Shown here: positions 11,029 to 20,257 of the stretch, piece by piece
Layout of the letters: every line of letters begins with the position of its first letter
Position numbering within the stretch: the stretch's first letter is position 1
Origin: Thiorhodovibrio winogradskyi
GTDB lineage: Bacteria > Pseudomonadota > Gammaproteobacteria > Chromatiales > Chromatiaceae
DNA length: 64,000 nucleotides
Direction of reading: 5' to 3'
Assembly: GCF_036208045.1 (NCBI RefSeq)
Contig: NZ_CP121472.1
Coordinates: forward strand, 3,235,531-3,299,530
Notes under the pieces: model-generated
What the model was told of the DNA's origin: nothing
Databases searched by the model: none
Seen by the model: only the letters and a program-made list of their open reading frames with translations
Translations under genes and position numbers: made by a program

Positions 11029-11457
11029 CTCCCCTTTCGAGGTTGAAGTTTAAACCGCTTGCCACGTCAAGCCGGCATGGTTACTGATTCCTCTGCCTCC
11101 AAGCGCAGGGTCAACTCGTCGAGTTGCAGGGCCTGGACAGAAACCTGCGTTTTTCACCGTCCTTGCGCGGAATTTGGGGGCCATCTACACCAGTAGGTGA
11201 TGATGATAAACCAGCTCGCCGCTATTGCCTCGGATAAAACGACCGCGTATAGGTTCGCCGATGTACGTCCTCTCCTCGCCCAATACATCACCAATGGAGA
11301 TGTTGGTAGCGATTTCCCCAATGACGGCAGCGCCCATCGAAAATCCTTGATCTCAGAGCTAATGCGGCTTATAGCTTAGAGTGAGAAGTTAGAGTGAGAA
11401 GTTAGAGTGAGAAGTTAGAGTGAGAAGTGAATTTAGTTGTCTGAACAACTTAAGGAA
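11029..11457. other. 429-bp intergenic stretch with no recognised gene
   Basis: A 60-codon frame at 11197-11379 has weak initiation signals and no features I recognise. The minus strand near 11080-11140 gives a short frame (LQLDELTLRLEAEE) that could be the end of a lost gene. The region ends in four tandem 13-bp repeats. It separates two convergent genes. Confidence 0.5.
11376..11427. repeat. Four perfect tandem 13-bp repeats (TTAGAGTGAGAAG)
   Basis: Four identical copies run head to tail with no spacer. The stretch lies between the kinase operon and the lipoprotein gene. The 10-mer GAGTGAGAAG recurs, as its complement, in a purine/pyrimidine-biased insertion within the helicase gene at 53448-53569. 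With no spacers it is not a CRISPR. Confidence 0.95.
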
Positions 11458-12387
11458 TCAAACCCCTGGCGCCTGCGTTGGCCGGCGTTGTTGCAAAGAC
11501 TCGAATTCCTCGCTAAGAACCTTGAGTTGTTTCCCAAAGTGCTGGCGCTGCGCCTCTGACAGGCTAGGATCGAGCGCGACAACGAGTTGAATCAGACCCG
11601 CGCGCATTTGATCCCGCGCCTGGACCAGGTCGACCGGCATGTCTTTAAACTCGACCAGCCAGCGGTTCAGAAAACTCAGGATTTTCTCGTTGCTGGCGTC
11701 GCGCCTGAGAAGTGCAATCAGTGCCTCGCGTTGCTGGTAGCGATAGGCATACCAACTGGTCTCGACGTCTGGAAACTTGGCGATTTCCGTGCCTACCAGT
11801 TCGCGCTGGGCTTGGGTGAGATCTCCGGTCGCCCATTCGATATTTTCAATGTATCGCTCTATGCGTTTGCGCTTGCGCTTGGCAAGACTCTCCGGGCTGT
11901 CATCTGTCGCGTCATCGCGCGCCTGCTCTTGAAATTTCTTCTCCAGTGCGTCGATCTGTGCGTCGCTCAAGCTGGTCAGCAGTGGAGCCGTAGCGGCCAC
12001 GAACAAGCGTGCATGGCGCTGGTACATTGGCTCGAGTTGGTCCACCCAGGCCGAGACCTTGGCTTTGGTGAGCCCCGCATTGACATCCTCAGCCGCCTGG
12101 GTGAGCAGAGCGGTGATGGCAGGCACCTCTTCATCCCGATGTTGAGCGAGTGCTTCGCTTAGCAGCGGACGCCAGAGAGCCACCTGGCGGTCATCAAGGC
12201 CTAGGTAGCGACTGGCGTAAAGCTCGATGGTGAATGCCGCGGTGTTGTAGGCGATTTGAATTTGCGAGCAGCCGCTGATTGCCAGGCCCAATAGCAGGGC
12301 GGCCGGCAGGAAAGTAAGCAGGCGCCGCTTCGGTCGCAAGACCTTGTGCGGGCAAGCGAACATTCTATGCGGGTCAAGTCTAAGCAC
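11458..12387 (-). CDS. DUF6279-like lipoprotein
   Basis: A 309-residue predicted outer-membrane or periplasm-anchored lipoprotein of unknown function. After a basic N-terminus comes a hydrophobic stretch (FLPAALLLGLAISGC) ending in a lipobox with Cys at about residue 40. The body is helical and charged, with the YNTAAFTIELYASRYLGLDDRQ segment near the N-terminus that is typical of this family. The GTG at 12387 has AGGAG six bases upstream; an ATG eight codons in is the alternative. The gene is followed by the 13-bp tandem repeats. It lies 89 bp from an upstream secreted-protein gene on the same strand and may be co-transcribed with it. Confidence 0.75.
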   Translation of the reverse strand: MLRLDPHRMFACPHKVLRPKRRLLTFLPAALLLGLAISGCSQIQIAYNTAAFTIELYASRYLGLDDRQVALWRPLLSEALAQHRDEEVPAITALLTQAAEDVNAGLTKAKVSAWVDQLEPMYQRHARLFVAATAPLLTSLSDAQIDALEKKFQEQARDDATDDSPESLAKRKRKRIERYIENIEWATGDLTQAQRELVGTEIAKFPDVETSWYAYRYQQREALIALLRRDASNEKILSFLNRWLVEFKDMPVDLVQARDQMRAGLIQLVVALDPSLSEAQRQHFGKQLKVLSEEFESLQQRRPTQAPGV

Positions 12388-12476
12388 GGAGAACTCCTAT
12401 CACAGATAAAAGAGCTGGATGAAGATGTCCGGGATGAAGGCATTCGCGGAGCGCCTTAGGTTCGGCGGCTTTAGCG

Positions 12477-13247
12477 TTAATCCTCAGCCTGGCAGCGATG
12501 CTCCTCGTCACCGGCGAGGGTGAAGGTGGCCGATGAGCCTTTAATCCAAAAAACGCTGTCTGCTCGCGCATAACGTGCACCCGAGCCTGAGACAGCCTGC
12601 GGTAGCTCGATCTGGCCACCGGTATACTGAATGACCGCGCTGTCTTCCTTGTTGATCTGCTTATCCACGGTGGGATCCGATGCGCCAGACCTCGCCTTGG
12701 TGAACCTGACCCAGAGATCAAAATCCGGCTCGCATTGATAGTGAATGGGGGCGTTCTTGCCCGCTGTTTCGCAATCGAAGTGGCGAAACAAGGTCTGGTT
12801 ACCGAATTCATTCTTGGCAAGAAAGACATATTTGTCGGTCAGATCCAGGCGCAAACGCCCGTCGCTGGTGGTAATTGAGTTGTCGGGTGACCAATTGGCG
12901 GCGGGGCTGGCGAGGTCGTTCTCGGTGCTAATCAGCTTGGCTGGAATATATGTGCCGCTGTCGTCAGGCTCGAGCTTGATGGCGTGAATTTGCACCGGCT
13001 GAGCGGTTTTCGCGCTTTGCATTTCGCTAGCAAGGATTCCCTGCGCATTGACAACCACCCGCAAGGCTGGCTGCTCGGTACACTGCCACTTGATGCGGGT
13101 GAGGGAGGAGAGTTCGGACGCAGAGAGGGATTCTGGAGCGGGCGCGGAATCAAGGACGGACTCGTCAGCGGTTGCACCGTTGCCGAGCAGCAGCGCAGCG
13201 GCGGGAATCAGATCGAGCAGGGCGGCACATAAGAGCTTAATGGGCAT
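12477..13247 (-). CDS. Secreted protein with C-terminal MliC-like domain
   Basis: The 256-residue protein starts with a signal peptide (residues 1-28, LLCAALLDLIPAAALLLGNGATA). The C-terminal ~60 residues match the pattern of membrane-bound/periplasmic inhibitors of c-type lysozyme (MliC/PliC): a strand, then IELPQAVSGSGARYARADSVFWIKG, where the S-G-x-R-Y and W-x-K-G positions are the family hallmarks, and a final cysteine. The ~170 residues before it hold four more cysteines and are not recognised, so the protein is about twice the usual MliC length. The ATG at 13247 has AGGA seven bases upstream and is preferred to the adjacent TTG. A role in resisting lysozyme is an inference. Confidence 0.6.
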   Translation of the reverse strand: MPIKLLCAALLDLIPAAALLLGNGATADESVLDSAPAPESLSASELSSLTRIKWQCTEQPALRVVVNAQGILASEMQSAKTAQPVQIHAIKLEPDDSGTYIPAKLISTENDLASPAANWSPDNSITTSDGRLRLDLTDKYVFLAKNEFGNQTLFRHFDCETAGKNAPIHYQCEPDFDLWVRFTKARSGASDPTVDKQINKEDSAVIQYTGGQIELPQAVSGSGARYARADSVFWIKGSSATFTLAGDEEHRCQAED

Positions 13248-13333
13248 CAATGAATCCTCATGGTTGCGCTTCTGCCCTGCCGAATCTGCGAGGACAGCGG
13301 AGCCACGCGCCGCGCGCGGATCAGAGTTGGTGT

Positions 13334-13362
13334 TTGACCGAGCCGGCGGCGATTGGTCTAAT
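13334..13362 (+). promoter_or_regulatory. Sigma-70 type promoter for manC
   Basis: A -35 box TTGACC (13334-13339) and a -10 box TCTAAT (13357-13362) are each one base from consensus with an ideal 17-bp spacer. Transcription would start near 13369, about 50 bases ahead of the manC start codon. Confidence 0.6.
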
Positions 13363-13419
13363 CTAATTTGCCCGACCGGGCGTGATTCTTCAGTTCACTT
13401 GATCAGGATGGATGCTTGC

Positions 13420-14907
13420 ATGTTACTACAGCCGGTGATTTTGTCAGGTGGTTCGGGTTCCAGGCTTTGGCCTTTGTCGAGAGAGGCCTACCCCAAACAA
13501 TTTCTGCCGCTGACCAGCGAGCACACCATGCTGCAGGAAACTGTCCGGCGCATCGACGGGCTCGCGGCGGAGCATCCGCGACTTGCGATGGAAGCGCGCG
13601 CGCCGATCGTGGTTTGCAATCAGTCACATCGCTTTCTGGTAGCCGAGCAGTTCCGGCTGATGGAGCGCGCTCTGGCGGCCATCGTGCTGGAGCCGATCGG
13701 GCGCAATACCGCACCCGCCCTCACGCTGGCGGCACTGACGGCCACCGCGGACGCAGCCGATCCAGTGCTGCTGGTGATGCCGGCGGATCATGTGATCGCC
13801 AACGACCAGGGCTTTCGCGCTGCCGTGGCGGACGGCCTGCAACTGGCGGATGATGGCGCTGTCGTAACCTTCGGTATTGTGCCGAGCAAGCCGGAAACCG
13901 GCTACGGCTATCTGCGCCAGGGCGCCGGCCTGGAGCAGCCAGCGCTGAATGGGCGCACCTTTCGGCTCGAGGCCTTTGTTGAGAAGCCCGACCTTGACCA
14001 GGCGCAAGCCTATCTGGCCTCGGGCCAGTATCTGTGGAACAGCGGCCTGTTCATGCTCAAAGCCTCGGTCTGGATTGCACTTATCGAGCGTTTTCGCCCC
14101 GATATTGCCACTGCGGCAGCTGCTGCTTTGAGTGGTCAGCGCAACGCGGAGAATTTCATTCATGTCTCGGCCGAGGCATTCGCCGCCTGCCCAAGCGATT
14201 CCATCGACTACGCGGTGATGGAACCACTGAGCGCCAGCCAGACCGCCGATGATCCGCCCTTGCTGCTGCTGCCGCTAGATGTGGGCTGGTCGGATGTGGG
14301 CGCCTGGTCGGCGCTGTGGGAGGTACGCGAACGAGACGAGCAGGGCAATGTGCTCGATGGCGATGCCTTTGCGCACAATTCGCGCAATAATTTACTGCTG
14401 GCGCAGCACCGCATGCTGGCCGCCGTTGGGGTGGAAGACCTCATTGTGGTCGAGACTGCGGATGCAGTGTTGGTTGCACACAAAAACCACGCACAGGATG
14501 TCAAAGCGGTGACACAGTTCCTGAGCAAGTCCAAGCGCAACGAGCATCTCGATCATCAGCGCGTGCATCGGCCCTGGGGCGCGTTCAGCGGCATCGACAA
14601 GGGCGCGCGCTACCAGGTCAAGCGACTGACCGTCAAGCCAGGCCACGCCCTGTCATTGCAAATGCACCATCACCGCGCCGAGCACTGGATTGTGGTCTCC
14701 GGCACCGCGAAAGTCACTTGCGATGATCAGGTCCAATTGCTCACCGAAAACCAGTCGACCTACATCCCGGTCGGCGCCCGCCATCGCCTCGAGAACCCCG
14801 GCACCATTCCGCTTGAGATCATCGAGGTGCAGTCCGGCAGTTATCTTGGCGAGGATGACATTGTGCGTTTTGAGGATGTCTATCAGCGCACCCAGGAACC
14901 ATGCTGA
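13420..14907 (+). CDS. manC: Mannose-1-phosphate guanylyltransferase / mannose-6-phosphate isomerase
   Basis: This bifunctional cytoplasmic enzyme converts fructose-6-phosphate to mannose-6-phosphate and mannose-1-phosphate to GDP-mannose, feeding polysaccharide synthesis. The nucleotidyltransferase signature GGSGSRLWPLSREAYPKQFL is at the N-terminus, with MPADHVI and FVEKPD further in. The C-terminal cupin (from about residue 380) has RPWGAF, LQMHHHRAEHWIVVSGTAKV and the isomerase-type PVGARHRLEN. The 495-residue length fits the AlgA/ManC/RfbM family. ATG 13420 has AGGA upstream; an ATG four codons earlier is possible. No polysaccharide cluster is adjacent. Confidence 0.95.
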   Translation: MLLQPVILSGGSGSRLWPLSREAYPKQFLPLTSEHTMLQETVRRIDGLAAEHPRLAMEARAPIVVCNQSHRFLVAEQFRLMERALAAIVLEPIGRNTAPALTLAALTATADAADPVLLVMPADHVIANDQGFRAAVADGLQLADDGAVVTFGIVPSKPETGYGYLRQGAGLEQPALNGRTFRLEAFVEKPDLDQAQAYLASGQYLWNSGLFMLKASVWIALIERFRPDIATAAAAALSGQRNAENFIHVSAEAFAACPSDSIDYAVMEPLSASQTADDPPLLLLPLDVGWSDVGAWSALWEVRERDEQGNVLDGDAFAHNSRNNLLLAQHRMLAAVGVEDLIVVETADAVLVAHKNHAQDVKAVTQFLSKSKRNEHLDHQRVHRPWGAFSGIDKGARYQVKRLTVKPGHALSLQMHHHRAEHWIVVSGTAKVTCDDQVQLLTENQSTYIPVGARHRLENPGTIPLEIIEVQSGSYLGEDDIVRFEDVYQRTQEPC

Positions 14908-15064
14908 GGACGAAAGAACAATCGCCAAATGCAGTTCTGTTACCGCCAATCAATTGCACCAGCGGTCAGCCGGTTGTGACGTCTTAGTCCGCTAAATTGG
15001 CATTGACCAAGCTGGCAATCGCCGAGTTCACACTGGTACCTCGGGCCCTGCCTTCTCAGGCAGC

Positions 15065-15772
15065 CTAGGTCAGGTTGTCATCCTGCCAGAGGCTGTGCGG
15101 CTCATATTGCTCGAGGCGTTCGCGGATAAGACCCAAGCCTTCTTCAGCCATGGCGGACCTGACGCCATGGGCGTGCAACTGGCTAATCAGGGCTCCGCCC
15201 TGGTCGATCAAAAGCGCAAGCTGTTCAGCGTCGAAGAGTTCAACCGCCGCCTTCACCTCGCTGGCCGGCGATGACAGGAGCGTCGGCAGGAGTTCGTGCG
15301 CCCGAATGGGGCTGTCCGGGTCGAGCAGGTCGGCAATCAGGGGGCTTTCGAGAAGCCGAAAATGCATCGCCCGCGCTTGGGCTTCATCGCTCAGTTCTTG
15401 GAGTGCAACGGGATCATGGTCGCTGTGCCGGTGCAGTACTCGCATAATGACTTCAATGAGTTTCTTGATCGCCGTTTTTTGCTGACTTTGATCCTCTGGC
15501 AGTCCGCAGGCCTGCTCGTAGTGGCGCTCGAGTTCTTCCTTTAAGCTCAGAACCACTTCGCTGCCAGCGTCCGCGGGGAGCTCAATGGCCCGCTGCATCA
15601 GGTCGCGGAATGCGCTGCGGAAGGTCTCCAACTCGGCATGGTCGGCGCGCTGGGCGGCGAGTAATTCCTCGGGCTCGGCGGTCCAAGCTGGCCAGGCAAA
15701 GAGTGGGTTGTTGTGTCGGCGCTTGAGCTGGCGCTCGCGACGACCCGGGCGGTCAGTAAAGGGTAAGTCCAT
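15065..15772 (-). CDS. Conserved protein of unknown function
   Basis: I do not recognise this 235-residue protein. It is highly charged and looks mostly helical, with an Arg-rich N-terminus and no signal peptide, membrane segment or cysteine cluster. A central stretch (KTAIKKLIEVIMRVLHRHSDHDP) and a Leu-rich C-terminal half could pack as a helical bundle. The ATG at 15772 has GGAAG upstream at a reasonable distance, whereas the GTG three codons earlier does not. It is divergent from purU across a 114-bp gap. The good codon usage and the absence of a competing frame support a real gene. Confidence 0.6.
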   Translation of the reverse strand: MDLPFTDRPGRRERQLKRRHNNPLFAWPAWTAEPEELLAAQRADHAELETFRSAFRDLMQRAIELPADAGSEVVLSLKEELERHYEQACGLPEDQSQQKTAIKKLIEVIMRVLHRHSDHDPVALQELSDEAQARAMHFRLLESPLIADLLDPDSPIRAHELLPTLLSSPASEVKAAVELFDAEQLALLIDQGGALISQLHAHGVRSAMAEEGLGLIRERLEQYEPHSLWQDDNLT

Positions 15773-15886
15773 TCGGCGCACTTCCGGGATGCTCGCGCAT
15801 CCGTTGAATGGGGGAGGTTACCGACATTAGGAAACCTCTCGGTATGTGGAAAATCTGTCGAAAAGTCACCTAGCAGAGAAAATTTC

Positions 15887-16741
15887 ATGGAAAGAACCTA
15901 TCGTCTGGTCATTTCCTGCCCCGATCAGGTGGGTATAGTGGCGGCTGTGAGTGATTTTATTGCCCGACTCGGTGGTTGGATCACTGAAGCGCACCATTAT
16001 ACCGACCCCGGCAGCCAGTGGTTTTTCATGCGCTATGTCGTGCGAGCGGATTCCATTGCCTTTGACCTTGAGAGCGTTCGCGCGCGCTTCGCGCCCACGG
16101 CTGAAACCTTCGGCATGCATTGGTTGATCAACGATAGTGGCATCAAACCAAGGGTAGTGCTGCTTGCCAGCAAGCAGGCGCACTGCCTGTCGGATCTGCT
16201 CTATCGTTGGCGCAGTCGCGAGTTGGACTGTGAAATTCCGGCCGTGCTGTCCAACCATGAGGATCTGCGCGGCTATGTTGAATGGCACGGCATTGCCTAC
16301 CATCATCTGGCGGTCGACCCATCCGACAAGGCCAAGCATTTCGCCGCGGTCAAGGAGCGCATTGCCGAGGCGCGGGCGGATGTGATTGTGCTTGCGCGCT
16401 ACATGCAGATTTTGCCGGCCGAATTGTGCGCGCTTTATCCGGCGCGCATCATTAATATCCATCACAGCTTTCTGCCGTCATTCGTCGGAGCCAAACCCTA
16501 TCACCAGGCCTCTGAGCGCGGCGTGAAGCTGATCGGCGCGACCTGCCATTATGTCACCAGAGAACTCGATGCCGGCCCTATCATTGAACAAGACGTGGTG
16601 CGGGTAAACCATCACAACTCGGTCGAGGATATGGTCAGGCTCGGCCGCGATGTCGAAAAAATGGTCCTGGCACGCGGGCTGCGATACCACCTCGAAGACC
16701 GCGTGCTGGTGCATGGCAACAAGACCATTGTATTTGCCTAA
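15887..16741 (+). CDS. purU: Formyltetrahydrofolate deformylase
   Basis: PurU hydrolyses 10-formyl-tetrahydrofolate to formate and tetrahydrofolate, balancing one-carbon pools and supplying formate for purine synthesis. The N-terminal ACT domain (residues 1-85) begins with the typical YRLVISCPDQVGIVAAVS. The C-terminal formyltransferase-fold domain has the catalytic region NIHHSFLPSFVGAKPYHQA and the ATCHYVTRELDAGPII signature with its conserved aspartate. The 284-residue length is normal. It converges on ffh with a 72-bp gap in which I see no clear terminator. Confidence 0.96.
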   Translation: MERTYRLVISCPDQVGIVAAVSDFIARLGGWITEAHHYTDPGSQWFFMRYVVRADSIAFDLESVRARFAPTAETFGMHWLINDSGIKPRVVLLASKQAHCLSDLLYRWRSRELDCEIPAVLSNHEDLRGYVEWHGIAYHHLAVDPSDKAKHFAAVKERIAEARADVIVLARYMQILPAELCALYPARIINIHHSFLPSFVGAKPYHQASERGVKLIGATCHYVTRELDAGPIIEQDVVRVNHHNSVEDMVRLGRDVEKMVLARGLRYHLEDRVLVHGNKTIVFA

Positions 16742-16813
16742 ACAGAGCTCGGGCGTCGTGGCGGATTGACTGGCCGAGCAGCAATGGCAGCGGCACCGAA
16801 AAACCGCGGCCAG

Positions 16814-18223
16814 CTAAAAAGGCATGCCTCCGCCAGGCGGGAAGCCGCCACCAGGAGGAAAGCCACCAGGCGGTAATCCCCCCGGCATTTGCCCCTGCAT
16901 CTGGCGCATCATTTTCGCCATGCCACCGCCCTTCATTTTTTTCATCATCTTTTGCATTTGTGTGAATTGCTTGAGCAGTTTGTTCACATCCTGCACCTGG
17001 GTGCCAGAGCCCATGGCGATGCGTCGGCGTCGCGAACCTTTAATGATCTGCGGGTAGGCGCGTTCCTTGAGGGTCATGGAGTCCACGATGGCGATCAACT
17101 TGGTCAGTTCCTTGTCGTTGATCTGCTGCTTGACCTTGTCGGGAATCTGTCCCATGCCCGGCAGCTTGTCCATCAGTCCGCGCATGCCGCCAAGCTTGTT
17201 CATCTGCTGGAGCTGATCGCGAAAGTCTGTCAAGTCAAAGCTCTTGCCCTTGTGGAGTTTTTTTGCCAGTTTCTCGGCTTTTTCGTGGTCAACCTTCTGC
17301 TGCATCTCCTCGACCAGCGAGACCACATCGCCCATGCCGAGAATGCGCGATGCCACGCGCTCGGGATGGAAGGGCTCGAGCGCGGCGGTTTTTTCGCCCA
17401 CGCCGAGGAATTTAATCGGCTTGCCGGTAATCTGGCGGATCGACAATGCCGCGCCGCCGCGTGCATCGCCATCGGCCTTGGTCAGAATCACCCCGGTCAG
17501 CGGCAGCGCCTCGTCGAAGGCCTTGGCGGTGTTGGCCGCGTCCTGGCCAGTCATGCTATCGACCACGAACAGCGTTTCGATTGGCTGCAGCGTCGCATGC
17601 AGGCCACGAATCTCGGCCATCATGGCCTCATCGATACCAAGTCGACCGGCGGTATCGATGATGAGCACGTCTTGAAATTGCTTGCGCGCAGCGTCCGTGG
17701 CTTGTTTGGCAATGATCAGTGGCTGATCCGCGCCGGTGCTGGGAAAAAAACTGGCGCCGACTTCATCGGCCAGGGTGCGCAGCTGGTCGATGGCGGCTGG
17801 ACGGTAGACGTCGCAGCTTGCCAGCATGACCTTCTTCTTGTGCCGCTCCTGCAAAAAGCGCGCGAGTTTGGCGGTGCTGGTGGTTTTGCCCGAACCCTGC
17901 AAGCCGGCCATCAGGATGATCGCCGGTGGCTGGGTGCTGAGGTCGAGCGCCTCATTGGCCTCGCCCATTAGGCTGACCAGCTCGTCATTCACGATCTTGA
18001 TCAGCACCTGCCCGGGTGTCAGACTCTTGGTGACCTCGGCACCAAGCGCCTGCTCGCGCACCTGCTCCACGAAAGAGCGCACCACCGGCAATGCCACATC
18101 GGCCTCAAGCAGCGCCTTGCGTACTTCACGCAGGCTTTCCTTGATATTATCTTCCGTCAGCCGCGCTTGACCGCGCAGGCTTTTTACAACTTCGCCAAAA
18201 CGTTCCTGAAGGGTATCGAACAT
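16814..18223 (-). CDS. ffh: Signal recognition particle protein Ffh
   Basis: This is the GTPase subunit of the signal recognition particle, which targets nascent membrane proteins to FtsY and SecYEG. The N domain is at residues 1-85. The G domain has the P loop GLQGSGKTTSTAKLA, DTAGRLG and TKADGDARGG. The methionine-rich M domain follows and ends in a Gly/Pro-rich tail of repeating PPGG units, longer than in E. coli and rich in glycine-proline codons. ATG 18223 is used; a GTG two codons upstream is possible. It is divergent from ypjD, a neighbourhood conserved in many gammaproteobacteria. Confidence 0.97.
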   Translation of the reverse strand: MFDTLQERFGEVVKSLRGQARLTEDNIKESLREVRKALLEADVALPVVRSFVEQVREQALGAEVTKSLTPGQVLIKIVNDELVSLMGEANEALDLSTQPPAIILMAGLQGSGKTTSTAKLARFLQERHKKKVMLASCDVYRPAAIDQLRTLADEVGASFFPSTGADQPLIIAKQATDAARKQFQDVLIIDTAGRLGIDEAMMAEIRGLHATLQPIETLFVVDSMTGQDAANTAKAFDEALPLTGVILTKADGDARGGAALSIRQITGKPIKFLGVGEKTAALEPFHPERVASRILGMGDVVSLVEEMQQKVDHEKAEKLAKKLHKGKSFDLTDFRDQLQQMNKLGGMRGLMDKLPGMGQIPDKVKQQINDKELTKLIAIVDSMTLKERAYPQIIKGSRRRRIAMGSGTQVQDVNKLLKQFTQMQKMMKKMKGGGMAKMMRQMQGQMPGGLPPGGFPPGGGFPPGGGMPF

Positions 18224-18466
18224 CAGCACGCGTGCCGCGACTCGCGCGGCAAACCTCCATATAATGCAATTTGTGACAACCTGCGGGTTGGGGCTATCGC
18301 GCCAGCCCGGGCTCGGGATTTAAAAACCCAGGATCTGGATTTCATAAGTGATCCCCAGACCGCGCGCAGACTTCTTAAGCTCCCGGGCGAGCGCCTTGTA
18401 AGCGAGCGTCCAGCAGCGGGTGTCCGGTGCGTTTCCCCCCAGCAGGCTTTGTGAGATGATGACACT

Positions 18467-19288
18467 ATGAAGCAGCCAGTCCTAGCCTTTATCAGCATCG
18501 GCCTCTACCTCGCGGCCACGGCCCTGATTGCCTACCGCCTGTTCATGCGTGATCGAGCGGTCCTGCCGCCGCGTATGCTGGCGCTGGGCACCGCGTTCGC
18601 GGGTTTTCTCCTGCACACCTGGTTACTCTACCAAACCATCTTCACCGGCGCGGGCCTGAATCTCGCCTTCTTCAATGCCCTGTCGCTTGCCTCCTGGACG
18701 GTGATCGGTTCGCTGTTGGTGCCAAGTATCAATAAACCCGTCGAGAATCTGGGCATCGTGCTCCTGCCCGTGGCGGCGCTGACCATCCTGCTCGATGCCG
18801 TCTTTCCCCACGTCGGCTTCATGAGCGACAACGCAAGCTGGATGCTCAAGCTGCATGTTCTTCTATCAATGCTTGCCTACAGCCTGCTCACACTCGCCAG
18901 CGTGCAAGCCCTGCTGCTCGCGGTTCAGGATCACTACCTGCGCAAACGCCAGCCCAATGGGTTCATTCGCTCCCTGCCGCCACTCATGACCATGGAAGCC
19001 CTGCTGTTCGAGATGATCAGCGTCGGCTTTATCCTCCTCACCCTGGCACTGCTCAGCGGCGTCGCCTTCCTCGACAACCTCTTTGCCCAGCACCTGGTGC
19101 ACAAGACCGTCCTCTCGGTCTTCGCCTGGATGGTCTTCGGCGGCCTGCTCCTCGGGCGCAAACTCTGGGGCTGGCGCGGGCGCAAAGCCATCACCTGGAC
19201 CCTCAGCGGCTTCATCATCCTGCTACTTGCCTACTTCGGCAGCAAACTGGTGCTCGAACTCATCCTCCACCGCACCACCGGCGCCTGA
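18467..19288 (+). CDS. ypjD: Inner-membrane protein YpjD, CcsA/CcmC-like
   Basis: A 273-residue polytopic membrane protein of the cytochrome c assembly (CcsA) superfamily with about eight hydrophobic helices. The C-terminal WGWRGRKAITWTLSG segment corresponds to the Trp-rich heme-handling region of that superfamily, and histidines occur in FLLHTW, MLKLHVLL and QHLVHKTVLS. Its place next to ffh is conserved in gammaproteobacteria. The precise role of YpjD is not established; a part in heme or cytochrome handling is inferred from the family. Confidence 0.88.
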   Translation: MKQPVLAFISIGLYLAATALIAYRLFMRDRAVLPPRMLALGTAFAGFLLHTWLLYQTIFTGAGLNLAFFNALSLASWTVIGSLLVPSINKPVENLGIVLLPVAALTILLDAVFPHVGFMSDNASWMLKLHVLLSMLAYSLLTLASVQALLLAVQDHYLRKRQPNGFIRSLPPLMTMEALLFEMISVGFILLTLALLSGVAFLDNLFAQHLVHKTVLSVFAWMVFGGLLLGRKLWGWRGRKAITWTLSGFIILLLAYFGSKLVLELILHRTTGA

Positions 19289-19312
19289 TGCAAAGCCGCC
19301 GCCTTTTTCCGG

Positions 19313-19318
19313 TATAAT
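19313..19318 (+). promoter_or_regulatory. -10 box of the tRNA-Thr promoter
   Basis: A perfect TATAAT lies 14 bases before the mature tRNA 5' end, which puts the transcription start about 8 bases upstream of the tRNA. No convincing -35 box is seen at 16-18 bp. Confidence 0.6.
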
Positions 19319-19332
19319 CGCCAGTCTCGAAG

Positions 19333-19408
<76 letters not shown>

Positions 19409-19416
19409 TGTTTTTC

Positions 19417-19449
19417 AAGGGCTTGCGCGAAAGCGCAAGCCCTTTTATT
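19417..19449 (+). terminator. Rho-independent terminator of tRNA-Thr
   Basis: A 12-bp perfect GC-rich stem (AAGGGCTTGCGC / GCGCAAGCCCTT) with a GAAA tetraloop is followed by a T-rich run (TTATTTT). Confidence 0.93.
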
Positions 19450-19601
19450 TTGGCCGCGCCTCCCTTGGTAGCCGTTTGGTAGCCGTTCGTCGTAGGCTAG
19501 GAGCAGGGAATTTCCTCGGTAGCCTTTGGACGACCAGGGACTCAAACCCTTCCCCGGAGGCTGCCGACAGTTGGTCGTTTCGGTTGACCGGACCACCTCC
19601 G

Positions 19602-19850
19602 TCAAGAACTCGCCAGCGATTCTTGGTCTGAAGGGCTGGCCAGCCGCGAGGATCGTGCATTTTTTGCCGGCGTGAAGTCCTCGCTTCCGATCAGATATCG
19701 GACTTTCAATCCGCGCGAGCCAAGTCCCCTGATCACTACGCCATCGGCATGGCGCATCGGTAACCCGGCTGCTTCCGCACCCTCCTTGGCTTCATCCCTG
19801 GCATCGCTTGTAAAGCCGATTTGGCTGCCGCAGACGACAATAATGAGCAT
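19602..19850 (-). CDS. Small hypothetical protein downstream of alpA
   Basis: An 82-codon frame starts 12 bp after the alpA stop on the same strand. It has a hydrophobic N-terminus (MLIIVVCGSQIGF) and then a mixed region containing GLPMRHADGVVIRGLGSRG. I do not recognise it. The ribosome-binding site is weak. It may be a real accessory gene co-transcribed with alpA or the relic of one. The 150 bp between it and the tRNA terminator contain a short direct repeat (GGTAGCCGTT twice near 19469-19488) and nothing else I can name. Confidence 0.35.
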   Translation of the reverse strand: MLIIVVCGSQIGFTSDARDEAKEGAEAAGLPMRHADGVVIRGLGSRGLKVRYLIGSEDFTPAKNARSSRLASPSDQESLASS

Positions 19851-19862
19851 CTGTCCAATCTG

Positions 19863-20201
19863 CTAAGCTGTCAGCTTGGCCAACCCATGTGACTCGGACA
19901 ATACCCGCTCTGGTTCTGGGGCTCCACTCAATCCGATCATGACCTCGTCGTGACGCGCCAAACCAAAAGTTGCTCGCATCGAATGCAAGCGCTCAACCAA
20001 CTGCGCCATGTCGGCTTCCGGGGTTTCACGAATATGCGCCGCAATCACGGCTTCAACCTCATGTTCGGGCCATGCCGCCATTCTGCGTCCGAGAGCGATT
20101 GGGCGGGGGAAGAGCCCCTCGCTAATACGGGCGTATAGGCGGGAGCGACTGTAACCTGTCCGTTCCAGAACGACAGGGAGACGAAGGACGCTTGTTGACA
20201 T
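19863..20201 (-). CDS. AlpA-family DNA-binding regulator
   Basis: A 112-residue protein whose first ~65 residues form an excisionase/AlpA-type winged helix-turn-helix: LRLPVVLERTGYSRSRLYARI followed by EGLFPRPIALGRRMAAWPEHEVEAVI. AlpA proteins usually control integrase expression or excision of integrated elements. The C-terminal extension (residues ~66-112) has no recognised domain. ATG 20201 has GGAG seven bases upstream and begins at the domain; the longer frame does not. No integrase is left nearby, but the gene lies close to a tRNA, a usual integration site, so it is probably a leftover of an integrated element. Confidence 0.8.
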   Translation of the reverse strand: MSTSVLRLPVVLERTGYSRSRLYARISEGLFPRPIALGRRMAAWPEHEVEAVIAAHIRETPEADMAQLVERLHSMRATFGLARHDEVMIGLSGAPEPERVLSESHGLAKLTA

Positions 20202-20257
20202 ACGATTTCTCCATCGGTTGTTGTGACATCCCACCCGCGAGAGCCGGACAAATTGGC

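Noticed and set aside
11376-11427. CRISPR-like tandem repeats
   Set aside because: The 13-bp units are adjacent with no spacers, and no cas gene is present in the window.
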